This document shows, in pieces, positions 7,162-13,467 of a stretch of 17,253 bases of DNA; position 1 is the stretch's first letter, and the number at the start of each line of letters is the position of its first letter. The position numbers and the translations under genes were made by a program. The notes beneath the pieces are model-generated. The model saw only the letters and a list, made by a program, of their open reading frames with translations, searched no databases and had not been told where the DNA came from. This DNA comes from Kiritimatiellia bacterium (GTDB lineage Bacteria > Verrucomicrobiota > Kiritimatiellia > UBA8416 > JAIOPI01), in NCBI GenBank assembly GCA_028822745.1, contig JAPKCZ010000014.1, forward strand, positions 1 to 17,253, read 5' to 3'.

Positions 7162-7863
7162 ATGAACTTGCTCGCCATCGAACAATCCACGCGTAAATGT
7201 AGCATTGCACTCACGTGCGACGGCGAAACGCGTGCCCATTTGGGCTGGGACAGCAGCACCGTAGAGCGGCAGCATTTGTACGAAAAACTGCCCGAAGTCT
7301 TGAAAAAAGGCGCGCTTAGGCCGGACGCCATCGACCACTACGTGATTGGGCTCGGGCCCGGTGCTTTCTCAGGCATTCGCTCGGCCATTGCCACCTGTCG
7401 AGGCCTCGCACAACCCGATGCGACCCCCGTTTCTGGCATCGCCAGCACCGCCATCATGGCCTTTAGGGCACTTCAAACGGACCCAACCAGCCATATCCAT
7501 GTGATTGGTGACGCGCGCCGCGAACGCTACTGGCACGCGCGTTACGCTTGGGTCGACGGTCGACTCGACACACGACAGGATCCGCAACTACGCGAAGCCG
7601 ATGCGCTTCAACGTCTGATTACTGCAGAAGACGTTGTGCTTTCACCGGATTACGACCGCATCACGAATATACTGGCAACGCTCGCCACCAAAGGGTGTCG
7701 TGTTACCGAAGCGGCCAGCGTGCCGGATGCACGCGACCTGTCAGCCTTGGCGCTAGATGCACTTGCCGCTGGCGAGACCCTAAGCGACCCCGTGCCCGTC
7801 TATTTGCATCCAGCCGTTTTCGTGGCGCCGCGTTTTCCGGCAACACCCAAGACCGACGCCTAG
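7162..7863 (+). CDS. tsaB: tRNA t6A biosynthesis protein TsaB
   Basis: The 233-residue product starts MNLLAIEQSTRKCSIAL, the ASKHA-type N-terminal strand pair of TsaB, and has GLGPGAFSGIRSAIATCRGLA near residues 62-82, the family's GPGSFTGLR signature with A for S and S for T. TsaB binds TsaD and TsaE and is needed for threonylcarbamoylation of A37 in ANN-reading tRNAs, in the cytoplasm. The ATG at 7162 has AGGA 8 nt upstream and opens the conserved fold; an in-frame ATG at 7135 adds nine unrelated residues. It converges on the clpX-like gene, and the two stop codons share CTAG at 7860-7863. The C-terminal half is divergent, as is usual for TsaB. Confidence 0.9.
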   Translation: MNLLAIEQSTRKCSIALTCDGETRAHLGWDSSTVERQHLYEKLPEVLKKGALRPDAIDHYVIGLGPGAFSGIRSAIATCRGLAQPDATPVSGIASTAIMAFRALQTDPTSHIHVIGDARRERYWHARYAWVDGRLDTRQDPQLREADALQRLITAEDVVLSPDYDRITNILATLATKGCRVTEAASVPDARDLSALALDALAAGETLSDPVPVYLHPAVFVAPRFPATPKTDA

Positions 7864-9449
7864 GCGTTGTCCTTCTGAAAACTCTTTGCGATGCGCTTGG
7901 AGATTTCTTCGGAAGGGTTTTCCACGAGCTTGCGCGTGACAGAGAAGGCCATGCGCCCCGTATTGCGGGTGATGAGCTTGACGCCGTATTCGAAATCACG
8001 AAACCGGTCGTCGCACTCCGCGCGCACAGACTTGCCTTTGCGGGTGCAGATATCAAGCAGGGCCTCGGCGGCATCTTTGGTGAAGCTCAACTTAATGCCG
8101 AATGCCTCCGCGAAACCAGCGATGTAGAGATCCAGTTCCTCGCGCAATATGTCGCGACGCGCTGAATCGGTATGGTCCATCACGCGCTTCAACGCCGCTT
8201 CTGGATCGGACACAGTGTCCTTGGTGACATCCAGTGATCGAATAGGTGTCGACGGAAGCTCGTATTTGAAATTTCGGAAAAGACGCTCAAGCACGGTCAT
8301 CAACCCGCGTGCACCCGTCTTTTCAGAATGCGCTAACTCGGCGATCGCGTGCACGGCGTCGGCGGCGATACTCATGTCGATACCATAGCCCTCGAAATCG
8401 CCCCGGTACTGATCCAGCACGCTACCTTCGGACTTCAGCATGATCTCGACCAGATCTTCAGGCCGCAAATGTTCGCACACAACGCGCACGGGCAGACGTC
8501 CCACAAACTCAGGTTCGAACCCGTACTCAATAAAATCGCGCGTTCCAGCCTGCTTTAAGTATTCGGTCTCTTCGACGTCACCCGTCTCCGTGTCCGTGAA
8601 TCCGATCTGGCGCTGCGCCACGCGCTTCTGCACCTGCTCGCCCAGTTTGTCGAACGCGCCGCTGACAATAAACAGAATGTGGCGTGTGCTGATTTTACGC
8701 GTTCCTGCATCGCCGCCCTTCTGGATGTCCATGATGGCCTGCATCTGTCCGATCAAATCCGTTTGACTGAATAAATTCACATCGGTTTCTTCCATCAACT
8801 TCAGTAAATTGATCTGAACGCCGCGCCCCGAGACGTCTTTGCCTCCCGCAGAGGATGCGGCCGCAATTTTGTCGATCTCGTCGAGGAAGATAATGCCGTA
8901 CTGCGCGAGGTCGGTGTTGCCGTCGGCGGCTTTGACGAGGTCACGCACCAGATCTTCAACGTCGTGCCCGACATATCCGGTTTCGGTAAACTTGGTCGCG
9001 TCGGCCTTGACGAACGGGACGCCAATCAGTTTAGCCGCGCAGCGCAGCATGTAAGTCTTCCCGACACCTGTCGGGCCCAACAACATGATGTTGTGCTTGG
9101 CGTAATCACCGTTGGGTTCGTGTTCCCCTTCGATGCAGCGGCGGACGTGGTTGTAATGATCGCAAATGGCAACCGAAAGGACCTTCTTGGCTTCTTCCTG
9201 CTGAACAACAAAGCGATCCAGATAATCACGCACATCGCGCGGCTTGTGCTGGAATTCACGAATGGGTTTAAGGGGATCTTCGTCCACGTCAGCAGCCGGG
9301 TCATCGGCCGTCGGGGCGGGTGCTGGTGCTGCTGGACCGGCGTCGGAGCCGTCCTGTTGGGCAAAAAAGGAGACATTCGCCTTTTGCAACATGTCGCGGA
9401 TCTGTTCCTCAAGCGAGGGCGTTATTGGTTCTTTTTCTTTATCACTCAT
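7860..9449 (-). CDS. clpX: ClpX-like AAA+ unfoldase lacking the N-terminal zinc finger
   Basis: ClpX unfolds tagged proteins and threads them into ClpP. This 529-residue protein carries the ClpX AAA+ core: Walker A GPTGVGKT (125-132), pore loop GYVG (158-161), Walker B IIFLDEID (186-193), VSGRGVQ, the ClpP-docking IGF tripeptide (282-284), GFEPEFVGRLPVR (310-322) and sensor 2 GARG (379-382). Instead of the four-cysteine zinc-binding domain it begins with an acidic helix and an Ala/Pro/Asp-rich linker (about 35-60). It is also longer than usual at the C-terminus, with about 120 residues after the core. The ATG at 9449 gives MSDKEKEP; start codons at 9464 or 9488 are possible, and no strong ribosome binding site decides. 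No clpP or tig gene is adjacent. The likely partner is ClpP elsewhere. Confidence 0.85.
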   Translation of the reverse strand: MSDKEKEPITPSLEEQIRDMLQKANVSFFAQQDGSDAGPAAPAPAPTADDPAADVDEDPLKPIREFQHKPRDVRDYLDRFVVQQEEAKKVLSVAICDHYNHVRRCIEGEHEPNGDYAKHNIMLLGPTGVGKTYMLRCAAKLIGVPFVKADATKFTETGYVGHDVEDLVRDLVKAADGNTDLAQYGIIFLDEIDKIAAASSAGGKDVSGRGVQINLLKLMEETDVNLFSQTDLIGQMQAIMDIQKGGDAGTRKISTRHILFIVSGAFDKLGEQVQKRVAQRQIGFTDTETGDVEETEYLKQAGTRDFIEYGFEPEFVGRLPVRVVCEHLRPEDLVEIMLKSEGSVLDQYRGDFEGYGIDMSIAADAVHAIAELAHSEKTGARGLMTVLERLFRNFKYELPSTPIRSLDVTKDTVSDPEAALKRVMDHTDSARRDILREELDLYIAGFAEAFGIKLSFTKDAAEALLDICTRKGKSVRAECDDRFRDFEYGVKLITRNTGRMAFSVTRKLVENPSEEISKRIAKSFQKDNA

Positions 9450-9480
9450 AAGACTGACATACATAAAGGAACGGCGTCGA

Positions 9481-9529
9481 AAATACAAAAAGAAACAGCC
9501 TCGGCCGTTTGACGTGCTGAGGCTGTTTC
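9481..9529 (-). terminator. Strong intrinsic terminator after the HU gene
   Basis: GAAACAGCCTC (9492-9502) and GAGGCTGTTTC (9519-9529) form a perfect 11-bp stem around 16 nt. On the minus strand the stem is followed by TTTTTGTATTTT. It sits 21 nt past the HU stop and about 30 nt before the clpX start, so clpX is served either by read-through or by a promoter packed into the T-tract region. Confidence 0.85.
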
Positions 9530-9550
9530 ACAAAAATCGTCAACTCGGCC

Positions 9551-9832
9551 TTAACCGACAATGGCGTCTTTGGCTGCTTTAGCGATCCTGAACTTCAGAA
9601 CCGTTTTGGCAGGAATCTTGATGCTTTCGCCGGTTGCAGGGTTACGGCCCATGCGTGCCTTGCGGTTCACCTTAACCAATTTCCCGATACCCGGAATCGT
9701 GAAGCCATCTTCGGCGTGCTTGTAAGCAAGTCCAGAAAGGCCCTCGAGCGCGTCCTTCGCTTGGACCTTAGTAATACCGGCTGCTTCGGAAACGCCTGTT
9801 ATAACCTGACTCTTGGTCAACGGCTTCGCCAT
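9551..9832 (-). CDS. HU/IHF-family DNA-binding protein
   Basis: The 93-residue product has the HU fold signature: helix-turn-helix-like N-terminus (LTKSQVITGVSEAAGITKVQAKDAL), FTIPGIGKL (44-52), and the DNA-intercalating beta-arm tip RNPATGE (63-69) between two strands, ending in the C-terminal helix. It binds and bends DNA as a dimer and compacts the nucleoid. The ATG at 9832 gives MAKPLTKSQV and has GGAG 8 nt upstream; an in-frame ATG 18 nt further up lacks support. It has its own terminator and a perfect palindrome in the leader. Whether it is HU or IHF cannot be decided here, but proline at the arm tip and the single gene fit HU. Confidence 0.95.
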   Translation of the reverse strand: MAKPLTKSQVITGVSEAAGITKVQAKDALEGLSGLAYKHAEDGFTIPGIGKLVKVNRKARMGRNPATGESIKIPAKTVLKFRIAKAAKDAIVG

Positions 9833-9852
9833 GTGTGAACTCCGACTCATGC

Positions 9853-9873
9853 TGCGCTACATTATGTAGCGCA
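9853..9873. promoter_or_regulatory. Perfect 21-bp palindrome upstream of the HU gene
   Basis: TGCGCTACAT (9853-9862) and ATGTAGCGCA (9864-9873) are exact reverse complements around a single T. It lies 21-41 nt before the HU start codon. As DNA it looks like an operator for a dimeric regulator; as RNA it gives a 9-bp stem with a 3-nt loop next to the ribosome binding site. Confidence 0.6.
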
Positions 9874-9894
9874 TGGGTTGATTAAATGTTCGCG

Positions 9895-9923
9895 CATTTA
9901 AGCAGAAGTTTTACGCGTAGCAA
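9895..9923 (-). promoter_or_regulatory. Possible HU promoter
   Basis: TTGCTA (9918-9923) and TAAATG (9895-9900) on the minus strand are 17 nt apart. A rival pair, TTGGAG (9931-9936) and TAAAAC (9908-9913), also has 17-nt spacing. Either would put the palindrome at 9853-9873 inside the transcribed leader. Neither matches consensus well enough to choose. Confidence 0.35.
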
Positions 9924-9966
9924 CACCAATCTCCAATGTTTTTTCACTTTTTGGCATTGACCCATC

Positions 9967-9996
9967 GCGGGTCGCCCGTTAAGCGAAACGACCCGC
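9967..9996. other. 8-bp inverted repeat in the HU/FmdB divergent region
   Basis: GCGGGTCG (9967-9974) and CGACCCGC (9989-9996) pair perfectly around 14 nt. It lies just before the -35 of the FmdB-type gene, so it could be an operator. There is no T tract directly after the stem on either strand, so a terminator is unlikely. Confidence 0.35.
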
Positions 9997-10001
9997 CAGA
10001 C

Positions 10002-10030
10002 TTGAAACTTTTTCCCGACAAGGATAAGAT
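10002..10030 (+). promoter_or_regulatory. Sigma70-like promoter of the FmdB-type gene
   Basis: TTGAAA (10002-10007), 17 nt, TAAGAT (10025-10030). Both boxes are close to consensus with ideal spacing. The start of transcription would be near 10037, giving a leader of about 34 nt with GAGG before the ATG at 10071. Confidence 0.6.
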
Positions 10031-10070
10031 GTGGCCGAGTTCAAAACCGTCATTCGCGAGGACAAGATAC

Positions 10071-10322
10071 ATGCCGATTTATGAATACGCAGCCAAGGAC
10101 GCCAAACAGAGTTGCGTGCACTGCAGGATGAGCTTCGAAACACTTCAAAACCTGTCCGAGGATTCACTGACCCACTGCCCCGAATGTGGCAACCCCGTCG
10201 CGAAACAGATCTCTGCGCCAAACGTCGGCGCATCAGAGGCAGGCTTTGACGATCGCGCCAAGAGCGCTGGATTCCAGAAGCTGAAGCGCGTCAGCAAGGG
10301 CGAATACGAAAAGATGTATTAG
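10071..10322 (+). CDS. FmdB-family zinc-ribbon protein
   Basis: The 83-residue product begins MPIYEY, the invariant FmdB-family start, and has two CxxC pairs: CVHC (15-18) and CPEC (about 38-41), which should bind one zinc. The first CxxC lies about seven residues later than in the standard MPIYEYxCxxCG arrangement, because AAKDAKQS is inserted. The C-terminus has a basic KLKRVSKGEYEKMY tail. The function of this family is poorly known; the name comes from a putative regulator near formamidase genes. The ATG at 10071 is preceded by GAGG and by a good promoter; a longer in-frame start at 9936 lies upstream of that promoter. The stop is 28 nt from the stop of the converging lipid kinase. Confidence 0.85.
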   Translation: MPIYEYAAKDAKQSCVHCRMSFETLQNLSEDSLTHCPECGNPVAKQISAPNVGASEAGFDDRAKSAGFQKLKRVSKGEYEKMY

Positions 10323-10350
10323 GCTCCGGGGGCGAATCGGCAACACCCGA

Positions 10351-11247
10351 TCAGGGAACCAGAACTTTCAGTTTGGCGGACTCCACCGACACGTGCACTT
10401 CCGCACCTGCCTCGACCAATTCCCCGTCGATCTGAATCGGTGTCGCGCGTGATCGCCTCACGATCAACTCTTTGAATCGAAACGAATGCACCTCAGGAAT
10501 GGTCTGCAGCGATCCGTCGAACAGACGCCCAATGTTCGCAATAAGCTTGGCAATATCCTGGCGCAAGGCGATCACGAGTGCGAGATGACCATCGTTCGCC
10601 CGGGCATTGGGCGCGATTTTTGCCCCACCACCAAACTGCGACAGATTGGCGACCGTGCAAATCATGGGCGCCTTAAAATACATCGGCTTGCCCCCGTCCA
10701 GAACGACCTCCAGGTCTTGCGGCGTATACTCGAAGAATTCATGCATGCCCGCAAAAAGATAGGGCAGGATTCCGCGTACGGGCGACTTCGCAAAGGATTT
10801 AGTAATGGCGGCCTCCCAAGCCATGCTGCACGTGACAAGAAAAGGCGTGCCGTCGGCCGCACCAACATCGATATCCAACGTCGAGCCCGACGCCAATGCA
10901 TCCACGGCCTTCTCGGGCGACATGGGAATGCCAAAATGCCTGGCGAATCCGTTTCCGCTTCCGGTCGGAATGGCACCCAGCGCAATCGACGACCCGATGA
11001 GCTCGCGCCCAATCGTACTAACGGTGCCATCTCCTCCCACGGCCAGGACGATATCGATTTTCTTATCGATCGCGCGACGGGCCTTAGCAATGCCGTCTTC
11101 AGCACTTTGTGAGAACTGGTACGACAGATCGGTACCAGCGGTATCAAAGGCGTTATCGATGGCGCGCCGCATGGGATCAAAGGATGACCGCAACCCGGAT
11201 TTCGGGTTCACGAGCACCAAAACACGTCGACGTACTTGATGATACAT
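10351..11247 (-). CDS. Diacylglycerol kinase family lipid kinase (YegS/DagK-like)
   Basis: The 298-residue protein has the DAGK catalytic domain: VLVLVNPKSG (9-18), the nucleotide-binding GGDGT (71-75), and PTGSGNGFARH (94-104), the usual GTGNDFAR loop with GNG for GND. It should phosphorylate a lipid alcohol such as diacylglycerol with ATP, at the inner face of the membrane, returning it to phospholipid synthesis. The C-terminal beta-sandwich ends with IQIDGELVEAG, typical of the family. The ATG at 11247 opens the domain directly; an in-frame extension to 11400 has no counterpart and crosses a promoter. There is no clear ribosome binding site, and a -10 box ends only 8 nt before the ATG. Confidence 0.9.
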   Translation of the reverse strand: MYHQVRRRVLVLVNPKSGLRSSFDPMRRAIDNAFDTAGTDLSYQFSQSAEDGIAKARRAIDKKIDIVLAVGGDGTVSTIGRELIGSSIALGAIPTGSGNGFARHFGIPMSPEKAVDALASGSTLDIDVGAADGTPFLVTCSMAWEAAITKSFAKSPVRGILPYLFAGMHEFFEYTPQDLEVVLDGGKPMYFKAPMICTVANLSQFGGGAKIAPNARANDGHLALVIALRQDIAKLIANIGRLFDGSLQTIPEVHSFRFKELIVRRSRATPIQIDGELVEAGAEVHVSVESAKLKVLVP

Positions 11248-11254
11248 ATCCAAT

Positions 11255-11283
11255 AATATAACGAAGGCAGCAACGGCGCGCAA
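11255..11283 (-). promoter_or_regulatory. Promoter of the lipid kinase, probably giving a leaderless mRNA
   Basis: TTGCGC (11278-11283), 17 nt, TATATT (11255-11260) on the minus strand. The -10 is good and the -35 fair. The predicted start of transcription coincides with the A of the ATG at 11247, and no Shine-Dalgarno sequence is present, so the two observations fit each other. Confidence 0.45.
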
Positions 11284-11325
11284 GGGCCACGCGCTAACGC
11301 CGGATTTTTCAATGTGGCCATCTGC

Positions 11326-11482
11326 GGGTCCGGACTGCGTTGGGATGGCTCGCAGAATCCGCCCACGGTGTATGAGTGTGGGGGTTTGCGGGGTTTCCAC
11401 TCCGCTTCGTTCTATTGCCGCCGGGGCGGCGGCCCGTCTCCCTTCGGTCGGCTGTGCGTTGTAACACCTATGGAAACCGCGC
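11326..11482. other. Structured gene-free region with two GC-rich stem-loops
   Basis: The 457-nt gap 11248-11704 has no gene I can support. It holds a first stem-loop (11326-11364): CTGCG/CGCAG, CGGA/TCCG and GGG/CCC with 2-nt bulges. A second, longer structure (11388-11482) pairs GCGGGGTTTCC with GGAAACCGCGC (10 of 11) and encloses GCCGCC-GGGGC-GGCGGC (11417-11433). It may be an untranslated RNA, a decayed gene, or a leader of the rhodanese operon. I found no RNase P, tmRNA, SRP, 6S or tRNA hallmarks. The strand is undecided. Confidence 0.35.
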
Positions 11483-11704
11483 GGTCCATGAGCTACTTTT
11501 CCTGCTCACATACCCACGCACTCACGCCCCCACATACGTTTTCTGGGGTAACCGAAATCTGTCACGGCAAATTCGAGCTGATGTCATTAACGCGATTCAC
11601 TGAGCAAATGGTTCACTGCGAAGCGGGTTTTCGATTCTGCTTTACGCGGATGGCGCGGGCAAATCACAATACGCTTCTCATAACACGTACCCCCTCACCT
11701 CACC

Positions 11705-12166
11705 ATGCTCAAACACATCTGCATCATTCTGGTCACAGCCATCTGCGCGGGCACCGCAGCAAATCTATTGTCGCCGAACCGCCTCGCGTGGTCACAGGAC
11801 TGGTCAACACGCATGGAAACGCTTGCCACCAAGGCAGGCTTGAACGTGGTTTCACTCGAGCAGGTTCGCATGCATGTGGATACAGGATCCGCAATGATCC
11901 TCGACGCGCGTTCGCTCGACCTCTACGGACAAGGCCACATTCCCGGTGCGTTCTCTTGCCCTACGGACGACATGGACCACACGTATCCGGACGTGGCCTC
12001 CATGCTTATCCCCGATCTACCCGTGCTGGTCTATTGCGCGGGCAAGGAGTGCGAGGACTCCATGACGCTGGGCAAACGCCTGCTGCAAGACGGCTTCACC
12101 AATGTGCTCATTTTTGTCGGTGGTTACGCCGAGTGGTCAGGCGCTGCGTCAGAAGACACGCCATGA
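11705..12166 (+). CDS. Exported rhodanese-like sulfurtransferase
   Basis: The 153-residue product has a hydrophobic N-terminal signal or anchor (ICIILVTAICAGTAANLL, 5-22) and a rhodanese domain: MILDARSLDLY (64-74), GHIPGA (77-82), and the active-site loop CAGKECEDS with Cys111, then FVGGYAEW (137-144). Such a domain would carry persulfide on Cys111 or act as a thiol carrier outside the cytoplasm. The ATG at 11705 puts the signal segment at the N-terminus; no Shine-Dalgarno sequence is visible before it. Its stop overlaps the start of the MauE-like gene (ATGA). The substrate is unknown. Confidence 0.85.
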   Translation: MLKHICIILVTAICAGTAANLLSPNRLAWSQDWSTRMETLATKAGLNVVSLEQVRMHVDTGSAMILDARSLDLYGQGHIPGAFSCPTDDMDHTYPDVASMLIPDLPVLVYCAGKECEDSMTLGKRLLQDGFTNVLIFVGGYAEWSGAASEDTP

Positions 12167-12606
12167 CACACACCCGACGCATCAATCTGATCATGTGGGC
12201 AGGCGCCATTCTTCTGGGCGCTGTCTTTGCATATGCCGCCTGGCCAAAAATTGCAGACCCGTCCCTATTCGGCCAATCCATTCAGCGCTACGCCTTACTC
12301 CCGAATCGCGGCGTATCCCTGTTGGCCATTTACCTGCCCTGGGTCGAAATGTGTGCCGCCGCCTTCGTCCTCTGGCCGCGCTACCGCGTGGCCGCCGCAA
12401 CGCTCATCGCGGCCATGTTGGTGGTGTTTCTGGTGGCGCAGGGCTCCGCACTTGCCCGCGGCCTCGAGATTTCATGCGGTTGTTTTTCTGGATCAGGCGC
12501 CGAGAATAAGATCGGATGGGACAGCCTGCTTCGCAACGCCTGCCTCCTACTCATCGCCCTGATACTGGCCTGCAAAGGTCGCGCCAGCGCCCGAAACGAA
12601 GCCTAG
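12163..12606 (+). CDS. MauE/DoxX-type four-helix membrane protein
   Basis: The 147-residue protein has four predicted membrane segments (about 9-28, 51-70, 76-95, 122-138). After the first helix comes the family motif WPKIADPSLFGQSIQRYALLP (27-47), and C105-G-C107 lies before the last helix. MauE of methylamine utilisation is thought to help form disulfides in an exported enzyme, and the CGC pair fits thiol chemistry. The ATG lies inside the ATGA overlap with the rhodanese gene, which indicates co-translation and a joint role in exported sulfur or disulfide handling. A much longer in-frame ORF that starts at 11314 is a shadow across the rhodanese gene. Confidence 0.85.
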   Translation: MTHTRRINLIMWAGAILLGAVFAYAAWPKIADPSLFGQSIQRYALLPNRGVSLLAIYLPWVEMCAAAFVLWPRYRVAAATLIAAMLVVFLVAQGSALARGLEISCGCFSGSGAENKIGWDSLLRNACLLLIALILACKGRASARNEA

Positions 12607-12645
12607 CACGCCCCGCCCGGCCCCCTCCTGGACCGACACCTGGTC

Positions 12646-12674
12646 TTGCAACCGGGTAACACATACCGTATTGT
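12646..12674 (+). promoter_or_regulatory. Sigma70-like promoter of pssA
   Basis: TTGCAA (12646-12651), 17 nt, TATTGT (12669-12674). The start of transcription would be near 12681, leaving a 13-nt leader that holds the AGGA ribosome binding site of the ATG at 12694. It makes the longer in-frame start at 12646 impossible. Confidence 0.55.
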
Positions 12675-12693
12675 CGCGGGCAGGAAATCAACT

Positions 12694-13467
12694 ATGAACA
12701 ACTTTCGCCAGCATTGTCTCAGTGCGTTCACTTTATCGATTCTGCTTTTTGGCACACTCGGTATGATGGAAGCCATTTCAGGAAGCGTCGTTCGCGCCGC
12801 GCAACTAATCATCATCGCAGCGCTCATGGACGGCGTTGACGGAACGCTTGCGCGCGCCCTTAAAGGGGAGTCTGCGTTCGGCGCCCGACTGGACACGTTC
12901 GTCGACACCATTTGCTTCGGCGTCGCGCCAGCCATCCTCGCCTACACCGCGCTATGTTCCGGACAAAACCCTGCGGCGGCGTTTGCGGCGTTTATTGTTT
13001 TTGCCATTATTATGTCCGGCGTCATACGCTTCACACGCGGTGGCAAGCAAGACGAACAACGCGGCATCCACGCCTTTCGTGGCTTACCCATTCCTGTGTC
13101 AGCGATTTGGCTGTGCCTGTTCGTATTGCTACGCCACTCCGAAACCACGGCAGGACTTCCCATGCAGGCCGCCCTATCGATGTTCATGGGCATCTTTACG
13201 GGGATCCTATTGGTGCTACAGGTCACGAACCTGAACTACCGCAAACCTCACCGTCAGCACTTCATCCTGAGCCTCATCATCACGGCTACGATGATTGTCG
13301 TCACACACCAACCGCTGCTCGCGCTCGCATGTTGCACCGGCATCGCCATCGTCATTTACGTGATCGCCACACCCTTGATGGAGCGCGCCTCCATCAATTC
13401 CTCAGAAACAGAACGCGTCGCCCTCGACACCCCGGACACGGCGGACACCGTTGCCGCCAATGGGTGA
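12694..13467 (+). CDS. pssA: CDP-diacylglycerol-serine O-phosphatidyltransferase (CDP-alcohol phosphatidyltransferase)
   Basis: The 257-residue membrane protein carries the CDP-alcohol phosphotransferase signature DG-x2-AR-x8-G-x3-D-x3-D at 49-71 (DGTLAR...GARLD...D), followed by FGVAPA (75-80), which is typical of PssA. It transfers phosphatidyl from CDP-diacylglycerol to serine, giving phosphatidylserine. Several hydrophobic helices follow (about 95-112, 130-145, 155-172, 190-225). The ATG at 12694 has AGGA 8 nt upstream. The C-terminal 25 residues are polar and threonine/aspartate rich. The next gene starts directly after its stop. A sibling activity such as PgsA is less likely because the FGVAPA motif favours PssA. 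Confidence 0.85.
   Translation: MNNFRQHCLSAFTLSILLFGTLGMMEAISGSVVRAAQLIIIAALMDGVDGTLARALKGESAFGARLDTFVDTICFGVAPAILAYTALCSGQNPAAAFAAFIVFAIIMSGVIRFTRGGKQDEQRGIHAFRGLPIPVSAIWLCLFVLLRHSETTAGLPMQAALSMFMGIFTGILLVLQVTNLNYRKPHRQHFILSLIITATMIVVTHQPLLALACCTGIAIVIYVIATPLMERASINSSETERVALDTPDTADTVAANG

Noticed and set aside
7548..8165. 205-codon plus-strand frame across the tsaB/clpX junction
   Set aside because: It overlaps tsaB out of frame and clpX antisense, and shows no domain.
11284..11704. Known housekeeping RNA (RNase P, tmRNA, SRP, 6S) in the gene-free stretch
   Set aside because: The conserved core sequences of these RNAs were not found on either strand by eye.
11314..12162. Long open frame that extends the MauE-type gene upstream to 430 codons
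   Set aside because: The upstream part is low-complexity, crosses the whole rhodanese gene in another frame and resembles no protein. The true start is the ATG in the ATGA overlap at 12163.
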